From NCBI RefSeq assembly GCF_003590945.1, contig NZ_QYUK01000011.1:4124909-4188908 (forward strand): 64,000 bases of DNA, read 5' to 3'. This DNA comes from Oleomonas cavernae (GTDB taxonomy: Bacteria > Pseudomonadota > Alphaproteobacteria > Zavarziniales > Zavarziniaceae). The notes beneath the pieces were generated by a model. That model was not told the DNA's origin. It made no database searches and worked only from the letters and a program-made list of their open reading frames with translations. Shown here piece by piece: positions 8,521 to 20,479 of this stretch (position 1 is its first letter; the number at the start of each line of letters is the position of its first letter). The position numbers and the translations under genes are program-made.

Positions 8521-11500
8521 ATGGGCGAAAGCAAGGCGGCGCAGGCGCGGCGCGACCAGATGACGGCGCTGATCGACCATGTCCGCGAGCGAATGGGCGA
8601 CCGGGCCGAGGCGATCGTGCCCATGGTCGAGCGCTACTTCGACCGCCTGGCCACCGACGACCTGACCGCCCGCACCCCCGATGCCCTGTTCGGGACCGCC
8701 CTGGGCCATTGGCGTTTCGCCGAGGAGCGCCTGCCCGGCCATCACAAGGTGCGCGTCTTCAATCCAAGGCTCGACGTCCACGGCTGGCAAAGCGCCCATA
8801 CCGTGGTCGAGACCGTCACCGACGACATGCCCTTTCTGGTCGATTCGATCGCCGCCGAACTGGCCCGCCAGGGCCGCGGCGTACACCTGATCGCCCATCC
8901 GGTGCTGGCGGTCGAGCGGCGCGCCGACGGCAGCCGCGGCGCCCTGCTGGCCCCGGACGCGCCCGGCGCTGTGCTCGAATCGATGATCCATATCGAAATC
9001 GACGAGGATGGCGACGCCGCCTCGCGCGATGCCCTGGCGGCCACCCTGGACAAGATCCTGGGCGACGTGCGGGCGGCGGTCGAAGACTGGCGGGCCATGC
9101 GGGCGCTGCTCGAATCGGCGATCGCCGGCCTCGCCGCCGCGCCCGAGGACGAGGCCCAGCGCGCCGAATACGGCGAATTCCTGCGCTGGCTGGCGGCCGA
9201 CAATTTCGTCCTGCTGGGGGCCCGCGACTATGTCGTCAAGGATGGGGCGCTGGTCCAGGCGGCCGGCCTGGGCCTGCTGCGCGATGCCGATCGCCACGGC
9301 ATGGGGCGCCAGGACCTGACCGGCGGGATTCACCAGGTCCTGGACCTGCCCGATTCCCTGATCATCACCAAGGCCAACATCGAATCGACCGTGCATCGCC
9401 GGGCGGTGATGGATTTCGTCGGCGTGAAGCAGTTCGATGCCGCGGGCGCAGCCGTGGGCGAGCGCCGCTTCTACGGCCTGTTCACCTCGACCGCCTATCA
9501 GTTGCGGCCGCGCGATATCCCGCTGCTGCGCGGCAAGGTCGCCCGCGTCGTCGCCCGGGCCGGCTTCGCCCCGGGCAGCCACGACGGCAAAGCCCTGGTC
9601 AATGCCCTGGAAAACTATCCCCGCGACGAGCTGTTCCAGCTTTCCGAGGACGAGCTGTCCGGCATCGCCCTGGGCATCCTGCGCCTGGAGGAGCGGCCGC
9701 GCACCGGCCTGTTCCTGCGCGTCGATCCCTTCGGGCGCTGGATCTCGGCCCTGGTCTACCTGCCGCGCGACCGCTTCGACACGGCGCTGCGCCAGGCCAT
9801 CGAGGTGATCTTGATGCGTGCCGCGGGCGGCGAGGTGATGTCGCGCACCAGCCTGGTCGGCCAGGGCGACCTGGCCCGGGTCCATCTGGTGGTGCATGCG
9901 ACGGCCGAGAAGGTGCCGGCCCTGGACGCTGCCGCGATCGAGGCAGAAATCACCCTGGCCGCGCGCGGCTGGACCGACCGCCTGCGCGAGGCCCTGATCG
10001 GCGCCCAGGGCGAGGATCAGGGCCTGCGCCTGAACCGGCGCTGGCAGAATGCCTTTCCCGCCGGCTATCGCGAGATCCAGGGGCCCGACGCGGCCCTGGC
10101 CGATATCGCCCGGGCCGAGCCGCTGGTCGCCCGCGGCGAGCTGGGTGCCGTCACCCAGGCGGTCTATCGCCGGCTCGAGGACGACCAGTCCGTCCTGCGC
10201 TTCAAGCTGTATCGCCTGGGCCTGCCCGTCCCCTTGTCCGACTGCCTGCCGCTGCTCGAGCACATGGGCCTCAAGGTGATGGACGAGATCCCCTATGCCC
10301 TGCGCCTGGCCGACGGGCTGATCGTGTGGATGCTCGACTTCCGCCTGATCGAGCCCAATGGCGGCAAGCTGACCCTCGATGCCCTGGGCCCCCTGCTGGA
10401 GGACGCCTTCGCCCAGGCCTGGGCCGGCAGCACCGAGGACGACCGTTTCAACCGCCTGGTGGTCCTGGCGGCGATGCCGGCACGCGACGTCATGATCCTG
10501 CGCGCCGTCGCCAAGTACCTGCGCCAGATCGGCATCGCCTTCAGCCAGGAATACATGGAGGAGACCCTGGCCCATTGGCCGGCGATCGCCCGGGAACTGG
10601 TCGCCCTGTTCCGCCTGCGCCACGATCCGCGGCTGGCCGGCGATCGCGCCGCCCTCTATGCCGCCCGGCGCGAGGCCATCGTCGCGGCCCTCGACGAGGT
10701 CGCCAGCCTCGACGAAGACCGCATCCTGCGGCGTTTCCTGAACATCATCGATGCCAGCCTGCGCACCAACCTGTTCCAGGCCGGCCCCAAGGGCGCGGCC
10801 AAGCCCTGCCTGGCGATCAAGCTCGACTCGCGCCAGGTCGAGGGCCTGCCCAAGCCCAAGCCGCTGGTCGAGATCTGGATCTTCAGCCCGCGCGTCGAGG
10901 GCATCCACCTGCGCGGCGGCCGGGTGGCGCGCGGCGGCATCCGCTGGTCCGACCGGCGCGAGGATTTCCGCACCGAGGTGCTGGGCCTGGTGAAGGCCCA
11001 GATGGTCAAGAACGCGGTGATCGTGCCGACCGGCTCGAAGGGCGGCTTCTACCCCAAGCGCATGCCCGCGGCCGGCAGCCGCGAGGCGGTCCAGGCCGAA
11101 GCGATCGAATGCTACAAGATCTTCATCGGCGGCCTGCTGGATGTAACCGATGACATCAAGGCGGGCGCCATCGTGCCCCCGCGCGACGTGGTGCGTCACG
11201 ACCAGGACGACCCCTATCTGGTGGTCGCGGCCGACAAGGGCACCGCCACCTTCTCGGACATCGCCAACGGCATCGCCCAGGAGCGCGGCTTCTGGCTGGA
11301 CGACGCCTTCGCCTCGGGCGGCTCGGCCGGCTATGACCACAAGGTCATGGGCATCACCGCCAAGGGCGCCTGGGAGGCGGTGAAGCGCCACTTCCGGGAG
11401 TTGGGCCACGACACCCAGGTGACGCCCTTCACCGTGGCCGGCATCGGCGACATGTCGGGCGACGTCTTCGGCAACGGCATGCTGCTGTCGCCGGTGATCC

Positions 11501-13302
11501 GGCTGGTCGCCGCCTTCGACCACCGCCACATCTTCCTGGACCCCGACCCGGACGTGGCCAGGACCTTTGCCGAGCGTCAGCGCCTGTTCGCCCTGCCGCG
11601 CTCGTCCTGGGACGATTTCGACAAGGGCCTGATCTCGGCCGGCGGCGGGGTGTTTTCGCGCAACCTCAAATCGATCCCGCTCAGCGAACCGGTCCGGGCC
11701 ATGCTCGACCTCACCGCCGCGCAGGTCACGCCGCAGGAATTGATGCAGGCGATCCTGAAGGCGCGGGTCGACCTCCTGTGGTTCGGCGGCATCGGCACCT
11801 ATGTGAAGGCCCAGGGCGAGACCAACCTGCAGGCCGGCGACAAGGCCAACGACGCCATCCGCATCGACGGCCGCGACCTACGGGCACGGGTGGTGGGCGA
11901 GGGCGCCAATCTGGGCACCACCCAGCGCGGGCGCATCGAATACGCCCTGGCCGGCGGGCGCATCAACACCGACGCGATCGACAATTCCGCCGGCGTCGAC
12001 TGCTCGGACCACGAGGTCAACATCAAGATCCTGCTGAACGGCGTCATGGCCGACGGCGACCTGACCCGCAAGCAACGCGACAGCCTGCTCAAGGAAATGA
12101 CCGGCGACGTCGCCGACCTGGTGCTGCGCGACAACTACCTGCAGACCCAGGCGATCAGCATGATCGAGGCGCGCGGCCACAAGGCGCTCGAGTCCCAGTC
12201 GCGCCTGATGCGCATGCTGGAGGCCGACGGCATGCTCGACCGGGCGGTCGAGTTCCTGCCCGGGGAGGAGGAAATGACCGCCCGCGCCCGGGCCCGCCAG
12301 GGCCTGACCCGGCCGGAGCTGGCCGTGCTGCTGGCCTATGCCAAGATGTACCTGCAGGAAGCCCTGCTCGAGGGCGATGCGCCCGAGGATTCCTATCTCT
12401 CGTCGCACCTGCTGCGTTACTTCCCCGAGCTGCTGCAAGCGCGCTTTGCCGCCGGCATCGAGAAGCATCGCCTGCGGCGCGAGATCATCGCCACGCAACT
12501 GGCTAATTCGATCGTCAACTGGGTGGGGCCGACCTTCATCAGCCGGATCCAGGAATCGACCGGCTTCGATGTCGGCACCATCGCAAGGGCCTATACCGCC
12601 GCCCGCGCCATCTTCGACCTGCGCGGGGTATGCCAGGCCATCGACGCCCTGGACGGCAGGGTGCCGGCGGCGACCCAGACCGCGATGCTGCTGGGCACCG
12701 GCGACGCCACCAGGCAGGCCACCATGTGGCTGCTGCACAACGAGGTGCAGCCCATGGCCATCGGCAACACGGTGGACCGCTTCCAGGGCGGCATGGCCGC
12801 CCTTTCGGCCGCCCTGGGCGAGCTGCTGCCGCAACGCCCGGCTCAGCGCCTGGCCGCCGCCCGCGACAGCCTGGTCGCCACCGGCGTGCCGGCCGACCTG
12901 GCCCAGGCCATCGCCGCCCTGCCGTCGCTGGCCGGCGGCCTCGACATCGTTGCCGCCGCCACCGGCACCCAGACCGCGGTGATCGCCATGGGCGGGACCT
13001 ATTTCCGCCTGGGCGATGTCATCGGCCTCGACGCCCTGCGCGACGCGGCCGCTTCCATCGATCCGGCCGACCATTGGGAACGCCTGGCCCTCAACGCCCT
13101 GGTCGACGACCTCTATACCCAGCAGCGCCTGCTGGCCGCGGCCGCCAGTGCCGCGCCCGGCGGGGTCGACGGCTGGGTCGAGGTCAATGCGGCGGGCATC
13201 GGCCGCACCCAGGCCCTGGTCAACGAATTGTCGACAGGCGGCGCCAGCCTCGCCAAGCTGACCTTCGCCGGCCGCCACCTGCGCGGCCAGTTCTCGGTGT
13301 AG
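8521..13302 (+). CDS. gdhB: NAD-specific glutamate dehydrogenase, large (about 180 kDa) class
   Basis: This 1593-residue protein belongs to the large NAD-dependent glutamate dehydrogenases, which oxidatively deaminate glutamate to 2-oxoglutarate and ammonia. The long N-terminal regulatory part includes DDMPFLVDSIAAELARQG. The catalytic core lies in the second half: RGGIRWSDRREDFRTEVLGL, GSKGGFYPKR at about residues 838-847, and GSAGYDHKVMGITAKGAWE. DVFGNGMLLS, FGGIGTYVK and RVVGEGANLG follow. The length is normal for the class. It stands alone, without glutamate synthase genes. The symbol follows usage for this class and could be written gdh. Confidence 0.95.
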   Translation: MGESKAAQARRDQMTALIDHVRERMGDRAEAIVPMVERYFDRLATDDLTARTPDALFGTALGHWRFAEERLPGHHKVRVFNPRLDVHGWQSAHTVVETVTDDMPFLVDSIAAELARQGRGVHLIAHPVLAVERRADGSRGALLAPDAPGAVLESMIHIEIDEDGDAASRDALAATLDKILGDVRAAVEDWRAMRALLESAIAGLAAAPEDEAQRAEYGEFLRWLAADNFVLLGARDYVVKDGALVQAAGLGLLRDADRHGMGRQDLTGGIHQVLDLPDSLIITKANIESTVHRRAVMDFVGVKQFDAAGAAVGERRFYGLFTSTAYQLRPRDIPLLRGKVARVVARAGFAPGSHDGKALVNALENYPRDELFQLSEDELSGIALGILRLEERPRTGLFLRVDPFGRWISALVYLPRDRFDTALRQAIEVILMRAAGGEVMSRTSLVGQGDLARVHLVVHATAEKVPALDAAAIEAEITLAARGWTDRLREALIGAQGEDQGLRLNRRWQNAFPAGYREIQGPDAALADIARAEPLVARGELGAVTQAVYRRLEDDQSVLRFKLYRLGLPVPLSDCLPLLEHMGLKVMDEIPYALRLADGLIVWMLDFRLIEPNGGKLTLDALGPLLEDAFAQAWAGSTEDDRFNRLVVLAAMPARDVMILRAVAKYLRQIGIAFSQEYMEETLAHWPAIARELVALFRLRHDPRLAGDRAALYAARREAIVAALDEVASLDEDRILRRFLNIIDASLRTNLFQAGPKGAAKPCLAIKLDSRQVEGLPKPKPLVEIWIFSPRVEGIHLRGGRVARGGIRWSDRREDFRTEVLGLVKAQMVKNAVIVPTGSKGGFYPKRMPAAGSREAVQAEAIECYKIFIGGLLDVTDDIKAGAIVPPRDVVRHDQDDPYLVVAADKGTATFSDIANGIAQERGFWLDDAFASGGSAGYDHKVMGITAKGAWEAVKRHFRELGHDTQVTPFTVAGIGDMSGDVFGNGMLLSPVIRLVAAFDHRHIFLDPDPDVARTFAERQRLFALPRSSWDDFDKGLISAGGGVFSRNLKSIPLSEPVRAMLDLTAAQVTPQELMQAILKARVDLLWFGGIGTYVKAQGETNLQAGDKANDAIRIDGRDLRARVVGEGANLGTTQRGRIEYALAGGRINTDAIDNSAGVDCSDHEVNIKILLNGVMADGDLTRKQRDSLLKEMTGDVADLVLRDNYLQTQAISMIEARGHKALESQSRLMRMLEADGMLDRAVEFLPGEEEMTARARARQGLTRPELAVLLAYAKMYLQEALLEGDAPEDSYLSSHLLRYFPELLQARFAAGIEKHRLRREIIATQLANSIVNWVGPTFISRIQESTGFDVGTIARAYTAARAIFDLRGVCQAIDALDGRVPAATQTAMLLGTGDATRQATMWLLHNEVQPMAIGNTVDRFQGGMAALSAALGELLPQRPAQRLAAARDSLVATGVPADLAQAIAALPSLAGGLDIVAAATGTQTAVIAMGGTYFRLGDVIGLDALRDAAASIDPADHWERLALNALVDDLYTQQRLLAAAASAAPGGVDGWVEVNAAGIGRTQALVNELSTGGASLAKLTFAGRHLRGQFSV

Positions 13303-13325
13303 CGGACCGACGGCATTCCGTGGTT

Positions 13326-13412
13326 CCCTCCTCACACAACCCTCTCCTCCCAGGAGGAGAGGGCTCGATGACGCCCCTCTGCCCTTGAGGGCGGAGGGGT
13401 TGGGGGAGGGGG
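13326..13412. repeat. Intergenic GC-rich palindromic repeat, family A
   Basis: Two adjacent hairpins occupy the gap between the glutamate dehydrogenase and MFS genes. One arm set is built on CCCTCTCCT...AGGAGAGGG, the other on CCCCTCTGCCCTTGAGGGCGGAGGGG. Close relatives occur at 16.9, 23.4, 23.8, 28.1 and 45.3 kb, always between genes or at gene ends. There is no coding content and no terminal direct repeats. Confidence 0.75.
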
Positions 13413-13420
13413 ATAGCGCA

Positions 13421-14752
13421 GTGGCTTCCAAATTGGCGCAGGCGTCCTGGACGACCTTCGACTGGGCGTTCCAGCCCTTTTTCACCCTGGTCACCACCTT
13501 CATCTTCGCCCCCTACTTCACCAGCGCCGTCGTCGCCGATCCGGTGACCGGCCAGGCCTATTGGGGTTACACCCAGACCGTGGCGGGGATTGCCATCGCC
13601 CTGCTGTCGCCGGTGCTGGGCGCCATTGCCGATGCGGCCGGCCCGCGCAAGCCGTGGATCTTCGCCCTGGCCTGCCTGACCTTTGCCGGCTGCGCCGTGC
13701 TGTGGTGGGCAGTGCCGGGGATCGACGGCGGCATGCTGTTCGGGATCCTGGCGGCGATTACCATCGCCACCATCGGCGCCGAATTCGCCATCGTCTTCAA
13801 CAATGCCATGCTGCCCAGCCTGGTGCCGCCCGAGCGCATCGGCGTGCTCTCGGCCATCGGCTGGGGCATTGGCTATGTCGGCGGGCTGATCTCGCTGGGC
13901 CTGGTGCTGGGCCTGTTCGTCCTGCCGCAGGTGCCGGCCTTCGGCCTGGACAAGGCGACATTCGATGCCGAACGGATGGTGGGGCCCCTGTCCGCGCTCT
14001 GGCTGGCCGTCTTCATCCTGCCCATGTTCGCCTTCGTGCCCGACCAGAAATCACGCGGCGTCGCGATCGGGGCCGCGGTCGGTGCGGGCCTGCGGCAACT
14101 GGGCGAGACGCTGCGCGGGCTGAAGCACTACCGCAATGTGGTGCGTTACCTGCTGGCCCACATGATCTATGGCGATGCCCTGCTCGCCATCTTCGCCTTC
14201 GGCGGCATCTATGCCCGTGCCACCTTCGGCTGGGACCTGCTGACCATCGGCATCTTCGGCATCCTCTTGAACGTGCTGGCCATGACCGGCTCGTTCATCG
14301 GCGGCGTGCTGGAGCCGCGCATCGGCTCCAAGCGCACCATCGCCCTGGCGATCGTGATGATGATCGTCGGCATCCTTGGCATCCTGTCGATCGGCCCCGA
14401 GCGGATATTCTTCGTGATCGAGGTGGCGGCCCCCGCCCCTGATCGCGGCCTGTTCGCGAGCCCGGCCGAGCATGCCTTCCTGGCCTGCACCCTGATCTTA
14501 GGCCTGCCCTTCGGCCCGGCCCAGGCCTCCAGCCGCAGCCTGATGGCCAGGCTGGCACCGCCGGGGATGGTCACGGAGTTCTTCGGCCTGTTCGCCCTGT
14601 CGGGCAAGGCGACCGCCTTCCTGGCCCCGTTCATGATCGGCCTGGTCACCGACCTGACCCACAGCCAGCGCTGGGGCCTGGCCGTGGTCCTGCCGTTCCT
14701 CGCCCTGGGCCTGTGGCTGCTCTCAGGCGTCAAAGAACCCAAGGCGCATTGA
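13421..14752 (+). CDS. MFS transporter, UMF1/Atg22-like
   Basis: A 443-residue polytopic membrane protein with about twelve hydrophobic segments. The opening ASWTTFDWAFQPFFTLVTTFIF resembles UMF1-type transporters (ASxxYDWA-like motif). Other features are LGAIADAAGPRKPW, a typical loop 2-3 motif, and SLVPPERIGVLSAIGWGIGY. The C-terminal half has LPFGPAQASSRSLMARLAP. The GTG at 13421 is the preferred start. The family is often annotated as vacuole effluxer-like or permease; the substrate is unknown. The gene begins just after a palindromic repeat. Confidence 0.8.
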   Translation: MASKLAQASWTTFDWAFQPFFTLVTTFIFAPYFTSAVVADPVTGQAYWGYTQTVAGIAIALLSPVLGAIADAAGPRKPWIFALACLTFAGCAVLWWAVPGIDGGMLFGILAAITIATIGAEFAIVFNNAMLPSLVPPERIGVLSAIGWGIGYVGGLISLGLVLGLFVLPQVPAFGLDKATFDAERMVGPLSALWLAVFILPMFAFVPDQKSRGVAIGAAVGAGLRQLGETLRGLKHYRNVVRYLLAHMIYGDALLAIFAFGGIYARATFGWDLLTIGIFGILLNVLAMTGSFIGGVLEPRIGSKRTIALAIVMMIVGILGILSIGPERIFFVIEVAAPAPDRGLFASPAEHAFLACTLILGLPFGPAQASSRSLMARLAPPGMVTEFFGLFALSGKATAFLAPFMIGLVTDLTHSQRWGLAVVLPFLALGLWLLSGVKEPKAH

Positions 14753-14764
14753 GCGCCGGAGGGC

Positions 14765-16339
14765 TTAGTGCCTGAAATGCCGTTCGCCGGTGAAGACCAT
14801 GGCGAGGCCCGCGGCGTCGGCCGCGGCGATCACCTCGCCGTCGCGGATCGAGCCGCCCGGCTGGGCGACCGCCGTGGCGCCCGCCTCGACCAGCACGTCC
14901 AACCCGTCGGCGAAGGGGAAGAAGGCGTCGGAGGCGGCGACGGAGCCCTTGGTCAGCGGCTCTTCCAGCCCGGCCGCCTTGGCCGCGTCCTGGGCCTTGC
15001 GGAAGGCGATGCGGGCGCTGTCGACCCGGCTCATCTGGCCGGCGCCGATGCCCACCGTGGCGCCGTTCCGGGCAAAGACGATGGTGTTTGACTTCACGTG
15101 CTTGGCGACCTTGATCGCGAAGGCCATGTCGGCGGTTTCCTGGGGGCTGGGTACCCGCGCGGTCTTCACCTCGAAGCGGCTGGCGTCGGCGCCCACCGTG
15201 TCGCGGGTCTGGACCAGCAGGCCGCCGGCCAGGGTCTTGGCGATCAGGCCGGGCGACTTGGCATCGGGCAGGCCGCCGGTGACCAGCACCCGCAGGTTCT
15301 TCTTGGCGGCCAGCACCGCGCGGGCGGCCCCGTCGGCTTCCGGCGCCACGATGACCTCGGTGAAGATCTGGGCGATCGCCTCGGCGGTTTCGCCGTCCAA
15401 GGGACGGTTGGTGGCGACGATGCCGCCGAAGGCCGAGACCGGATCGCACAGCAGGGCCTTCTTCCAGGCTTCGATCAGGGTCGGCGCCGTGGCCACGCCG
15501 CAGGGGTTGGCATGCTTCACGATCACCACGGCGGCCGCTTCCGCCGGGTCGAACTCCGCCACCAGCTCGAAGGCCGCGTCTGTGTCGTTCAGATTGTTGT
15601 AGGACAGTCCCTTGCCCTGGAGCTGCTGGGCCGTGGCAACGCCGGGGCGCTTCTCCGCCGTGGCATAGAAGGCGGCCGACTGGTGCGGGTTCTCGCCATA
15701 GCGCAAGGTCGCGACACGGCTGCCGGCCAGGGTCAGGCGTTCGGGGAAGGTGTCGTCCAGTTGCCTGGCGAACCAGCCCGAGATCGCCGAGTCGTAGGCG
15801 GCCGTGCGGGCATAGGCCTTGGCCGCCAGGCGCCGGCGCAGCGTGAGCGTGGTCGCCCCGCCGTGGGTGGCGAGATCGTCCAGCACCGCCTTGTAGTCGG
15901 CCGGCTCGACCACCACGGTCACATGGTCATGGTTCTTGGCGGCCGAGCGGATCATGGCCGGGCCGCCGATATCGATGTTCTCGATCGTCTCGTCCCAATC
16001 GGCACCGCGCGCCACCGTCGCCTCGAACGGGTAGAGGTTGACCACCACCAGGTCGATATTGGCGATGCCGTGGGCCGCCATCTGGGCGACATGGTCGGGC
16101 ACGTCGCGCCGGCCCAGCAGGCCGCCATGGACCTTGGGGTGCAGGGTCTTCACCCGGCCGTCGAGGATTTCCGGGCTGCCGGTGTGGTCCGCCACCTCGA
16201 CCACCTTCAGGCCCGCATCGCGCAGCGCCTTGGCGGTGCCCCCGGTCGAGAGCAGTTCGACGCCACGCTCGGCCAGGGCAAAGGCGAATTCGACGAGGCC
16301 GGTCTTGTCCGAGACCGAGAGGAGGGCGCGGGCGATCAT
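14765..16339 (-). CDS. purH: Bifunctional AICAR formyltransferase / IMP cyclohydrolase
   Basis: PurH performs the last two steps of inosinate synthesis. The N-terminal cyclohydrolase domain begins [15 protein letters not shown] and contains [16 protein letters not shown] and [19 protein letters not shown]. The C-terminal transformylase domain carries [10 protein letters not shown] and [16 protein letters not shown] and ends with [14 protein letters not shown]. The length of 524 residues is normal. It is convergent with the MFS gene (12 bp gap) and divergent from the nuclease gene. Confidence 0.96.
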   Translation of the reverse strand: MIARALLSVSDKTGLVEFAFALAERGVELLSTGGTAKALRDAGLKVVEVADHTGSPEILDGRVKTLHPKVHGGLLGRRDVPDHVAQMAAHGIANIDLVVVNLYPFEATVARGADWDETIENIDIGGPAMIRSAAKNHDHVTVVVEPADYKAVLDDLATHGGATTLTLRRRLAAKAYARTAAYDSAISGWFARQLDDTFPERLTLAGSRVATLRYGENPHQSAAFYATAEKRPGVATAQQLQGKGLSYNNLNDTDAAFELVAEFDPAEAAAVVIVKHANPCGVATAPTLIEAWKKALLCDPVSAFGGIVATNRPLDGETAEAIAQIFTEVIVAPEADGAARAVLAAKKNLRVLVTGGLPDAKSPGLIAKTLAGGLLVQTRDTVGADASRFEVKTARVPSPQETADMAFAIKVAKHVKSNTIVFARNGATVGIGAGQMSRVDSARIAFRKAQDAAKAAGLEEPLTKGSVAASDAFFPFADGLDVLVEAGATAVAQPGGSIRDGEVIAAADAAGLAMVFTGERHFRH

Positions 16340-16453
16340 GGGGAACCTGAAATCTGTGGGCAGGACGAATTTGCGTGTCTCTTAGCATCGGGTGGCACAG
16401 GCCGCCACTGCGCCGCTTGCCGGCCTGCCATTCGTTCTCTTATTGTTCGCGCC

Positions 16454-16933
16454 ATGGCCCACGGACTTCGCCCGATTCTGATTCTTCTGGCCCTGGCCGT
16501 CGTCGGCGCGCTGGGGATCGGCGCCTGGGCCACCAGCCCGGACCGCCTTGGCGCGCGCCTGGCCGATGCCATGCCCGGCCCCTTCACCGCCGATGTCCTC
16601 GAGGTGGTGGACGGCGACACGCTGGAAGTGCGGGTGATGATCTGGCTGGGCCAGGAAGTGGTCACCCGGGTACGCCTGGTCGGGATCGATACCCCTGAAC
16701 TGCGCGGCGACTGCGACGATGAAAAGCGCAAGGCCGCCGCCGCCCGCGACCTGCTGGCTCGGCTGGTGGCCGGCGGCACCGTCACCCTGCGCGATGTCCG
16801 CTACGACAAATACGGCGGCCGCGTCCTGGCCCTGGTCTCGACCGCCGACGGCCGGGCCCTGACCGACCAGCTCATCGCCGCAGGCCTCGCCCGTCCTTAC
16901 GACGGCAAGGCGCGGGTCGGGTGGTGCGGCTGA
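16454..16933 (+). CDS. Secreted or membrane-anchored thermonuclease-like protein (SNase domain)
   Basis: A 159-residue protein with an N-terminal signal or anchor segment (ILILLALAVVGALGIGAWA). A staphylococcal-nuclease fold follows. Active-site-like elements are VVDGDTLEVRV, RLVGIDTPELRGDCDDEKR and RYDKYGGRVLALV; the Arg, Glu and Asp positions expected for the family are present. It is probably exported to the periplasm. The ATG at 16454 was chosen because it precedes a normal signal sequence. Its stop abuts a palindromic repeat that may act as a terminator. Confidence 0.82.
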   Translation: MAHGLRPILILLALAVVGALGIGAWATSPDRLGARLADAMPGPFTADVLEVVDGDTLEVRVMIWLGQEVVTRVRLVGIDTPELRGDCDDEKRKAAAARDLLARLVAGGTVTLRDVRYDKYGGRVLALVSTADGRALTDQLIAAGLARPYDGKARVGWCG

Positions 16934-17022
16934 CCCCCCTCCCCCAACCCCTCCGCCCTGAAGGGCAGAGGGGGTTACAGAGCCCTCTCCTCTGAGAGGA
17001 GAGGGTTGGGTGAGGAGGGGTG
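16934..17022. repeat. Intergenic GC-rich palindromic repeat, family A
   Basis: The sequence is an inverted version of the 13.3 kb element. Hairpins are built on CCCCTCCGCCCTGAAGGGCAGAGGGGG and CCCTCTCCTCTGAGAGGAGAGGG. It separates the convergent nuclease and acetyl-CoA synthetase genes and may act as a bidirectional terminator, although it lacks a T-tract. Confidence 0.75.
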
Positions 17023-17029
17023 CTAGGTC

Positions 17030-18975
<1,946 letters not shown>

Positions 18976-19083
18976 GAGGCATCCTCCCGGTTGGCCTTTT
19001 GTGGGCCGGATTATGCGAAGCAGGCCCCGGCGGCGCAAGTTGACCGAAGGATGTAGACGGCGCGAAAGTTTTGGGCGCGGGCA

Positions 19084-19114
19084 CAAAAAAAGGGGGCGGA
19101 AACCGCCCCCTTTT
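19084..19114 (-). terminator. Rho-independent terminator of porin 1
   Basis: On the minus strand, GGGGGCGG and CCGCCCCC form an 8-bp stem with a TTT loop, followed by a run of seven T. It lies 20-50 bases after the first porin stop. The same design recurs after the second porin. Confidence 0.9.
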
Positions 19115-19134
19115 CCCGCAGGTTCCGTTCTGAA

Positions 19135-20229
19135 TTAGAACGAGAGACCCGTGCCGAGGATGAACACGTCCGAGGTCGTGTCGTCGATCGTGTCGGTGGT
19201 CACAGCGGCCTCGCGGTCGTAGTGGATGTAGCCCAGCGACACGTCGAGGCCCGGGGCGACCTGATAGCCGCCGCCGGCCGACACGCCCCACATCGAACCA
19301 TCGCTGGTCGGGGTGCCAAACAGGGTCGAGTAGTCTTCGTTGATGTAGCTGATGCCGACGGTCCACGGACCCTGGGCGTACTGGACGCCAGCGTCGAAGG
19401 ATTCGGTATCCAGGAAGGTATCGTCCGAGTCGTACTGAGCGTACGACCCACCGACGGTCAGGGTGCCGACGCCGACGCCGAAGCCCACGTTGCCACCGAA
19501 GCCGAAGTAGGTCAGATCTTCCGGAGCCAACTCGGCTTCGTACCAGCTATAGGTAGCCGACAGGCCGAGGGTGACACCCGAGAACTCCTTGTTGAAGTTC
19601 AGGCCGACCGCGACGTTCGAACCGTAGGCCAGATCGTCGTCGAGGTTGAAGTCGCTGTCAGCGCCGACGCTGCCGGCGTTGTTGTTGTAGCTGATGTCCG
19701 GCGAGTAGGACACGCCGAGCTGGAAGCCACCCATACGCGGGGTGAAATAGATCAGCTTGGCAGAGTCATTGTCGACGAAATCGTAGGTCTGGGCGGTCGA
19801 ACCACCCCAGGCGTAGTTCGGCGAGTTCACGCCGAGCAGGCCGAGCGCGTCAGGCGAGGGCGCCTGATAGTGCATCTGGTTGGCGACGTTGTCGTTGTAG
19901 CCGACTTCGAGACGACCGAAACCGCCCTGGAAGAACAGGTAGCTCTCGTCGATCTGGTTGCCGGTGGTGTTGCCTTCCAGCTCGATGCGCGCGCCATAGG
20001 TCAGGCCGTTGTCGGCAACGCCCTTGGCCTCGAAGCGGATTTCCGAATCCCAGCTCTTCACGGCCACGTTGCGCGCGTCCGTGACGCCGTTGTCGCCGGC
20101 AGCGATCAGGCCCTTGAAATAGCCGCTGACGGTCAGCTTCACGGGCTCGGCAGCCGCCTGGGCGGCACCGGCGGAAAGCAGAGCAGCGGTGGCAAGCGCC
20201 GTCGTGCCAAGTAGAATCTTCTTCATCAT
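19135..20229 (-). CDS. Alphaproteobacterial outer-membrane porin (copy 1)
   Basis: A Sec signal peptide (MKKILLGTTALATAALLSAG...AQA) is followed by about 340 residues of alternating beta-strand sequence ending in a terminal phenylalanine (ILGTGLSF), as expected for BAM recognition. Strand and loop features include SGYFKGLIAAG, YGARIELEGNTTGNQIDESY, GRLEVGYND, FTPRMGGFQLGVSYSPD and YSWYEAELAPEDLTY. It is about 60-70% similar by eye to the porin at 21.4 kb. Gram-negative trimeric porins of this kind are general diffusion channels; specificity is unknown. Two ATG codons (20229, 20226) are possible starts. Confidence 0.88.
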   Translation of the reverse strand: MMKKILLGTTALATAALLSAGAAQAAAEPVKLTVSGYFKGLIAAGDNGVTDARNVAVKSWDSEIRFEAKGVADNGLTYGARIELEGNTTGNQIDESYLFFQGGFGRLEVGYNDNVANQMHYQAPSPDALGLLGVNSPNYAWGGSTAQTYDFVDNDSAKLIYFTPRMGGFQLGVSYSPDISYNNNAGSVGADSDFNLDDDLAYGSNVAVGLNFNKEFSGVTLGLSATYSWYEAELAPEDLTYFGFGGNVGFGVGVGTLTVGGSYAQYDSDDTFLDTESFDAGVQYAQGPWTVGISYINEDYSTLFGTPTSDGSMWGVSAGGGYQVAPGLDVSLGYIHYDREAAVTTDTIDDTTSDVFILGTGLSF

Positions 20230-20257
20230 CCCCTCATTCGGTCAATGCAGCCGGGAG

Positions 20258-20275
20258 TGGCCCCCGGACGATCCG
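20258..20275 (-). promoter_or_regulatory. Shared porin leader element (copy 1)
   Basis: An 18-base string (CGGATCGTCCGGGGGCCA on the minus strand) occurs 28 bases upstream of porin 1 and is identical 32 bases upstream of porin 2. In both leaders it can pair locally into a GC hairpin. It may be a conserved 5' UTR structure or regulatory-RNA target; function is inferred only from conservation between paralogues. Confidence 0.45.
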
Positions 20276-20479
20276 GATGTGGATCGCTACTGGGCGATAG
20301 AATTTCCATCCCACCCCCCGGGTCAAGCGAAAGGCGCCGCAGCGCAGCACTGGCCGCCGACATTGTGACGGCCCTGTGGCCGTGGGGTAACACATCGGAG
20401 AGCCGACTTGCTGCCGGAAACCGGCACCAAAGCCGCGCCGCGCCTGCCCGCGGACCGCAAAAACCGGGGAGAGTCGGGC

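Noticed and set aside
8479-11529. Open 1016-codon frame antisense to the glutamate dehydrogenase gene
   Set aside because: High-GC shadow frame; the composition is Gly/Gln/Asp/His-rich without motifs, and the opposite strand encodes a full enzyme.
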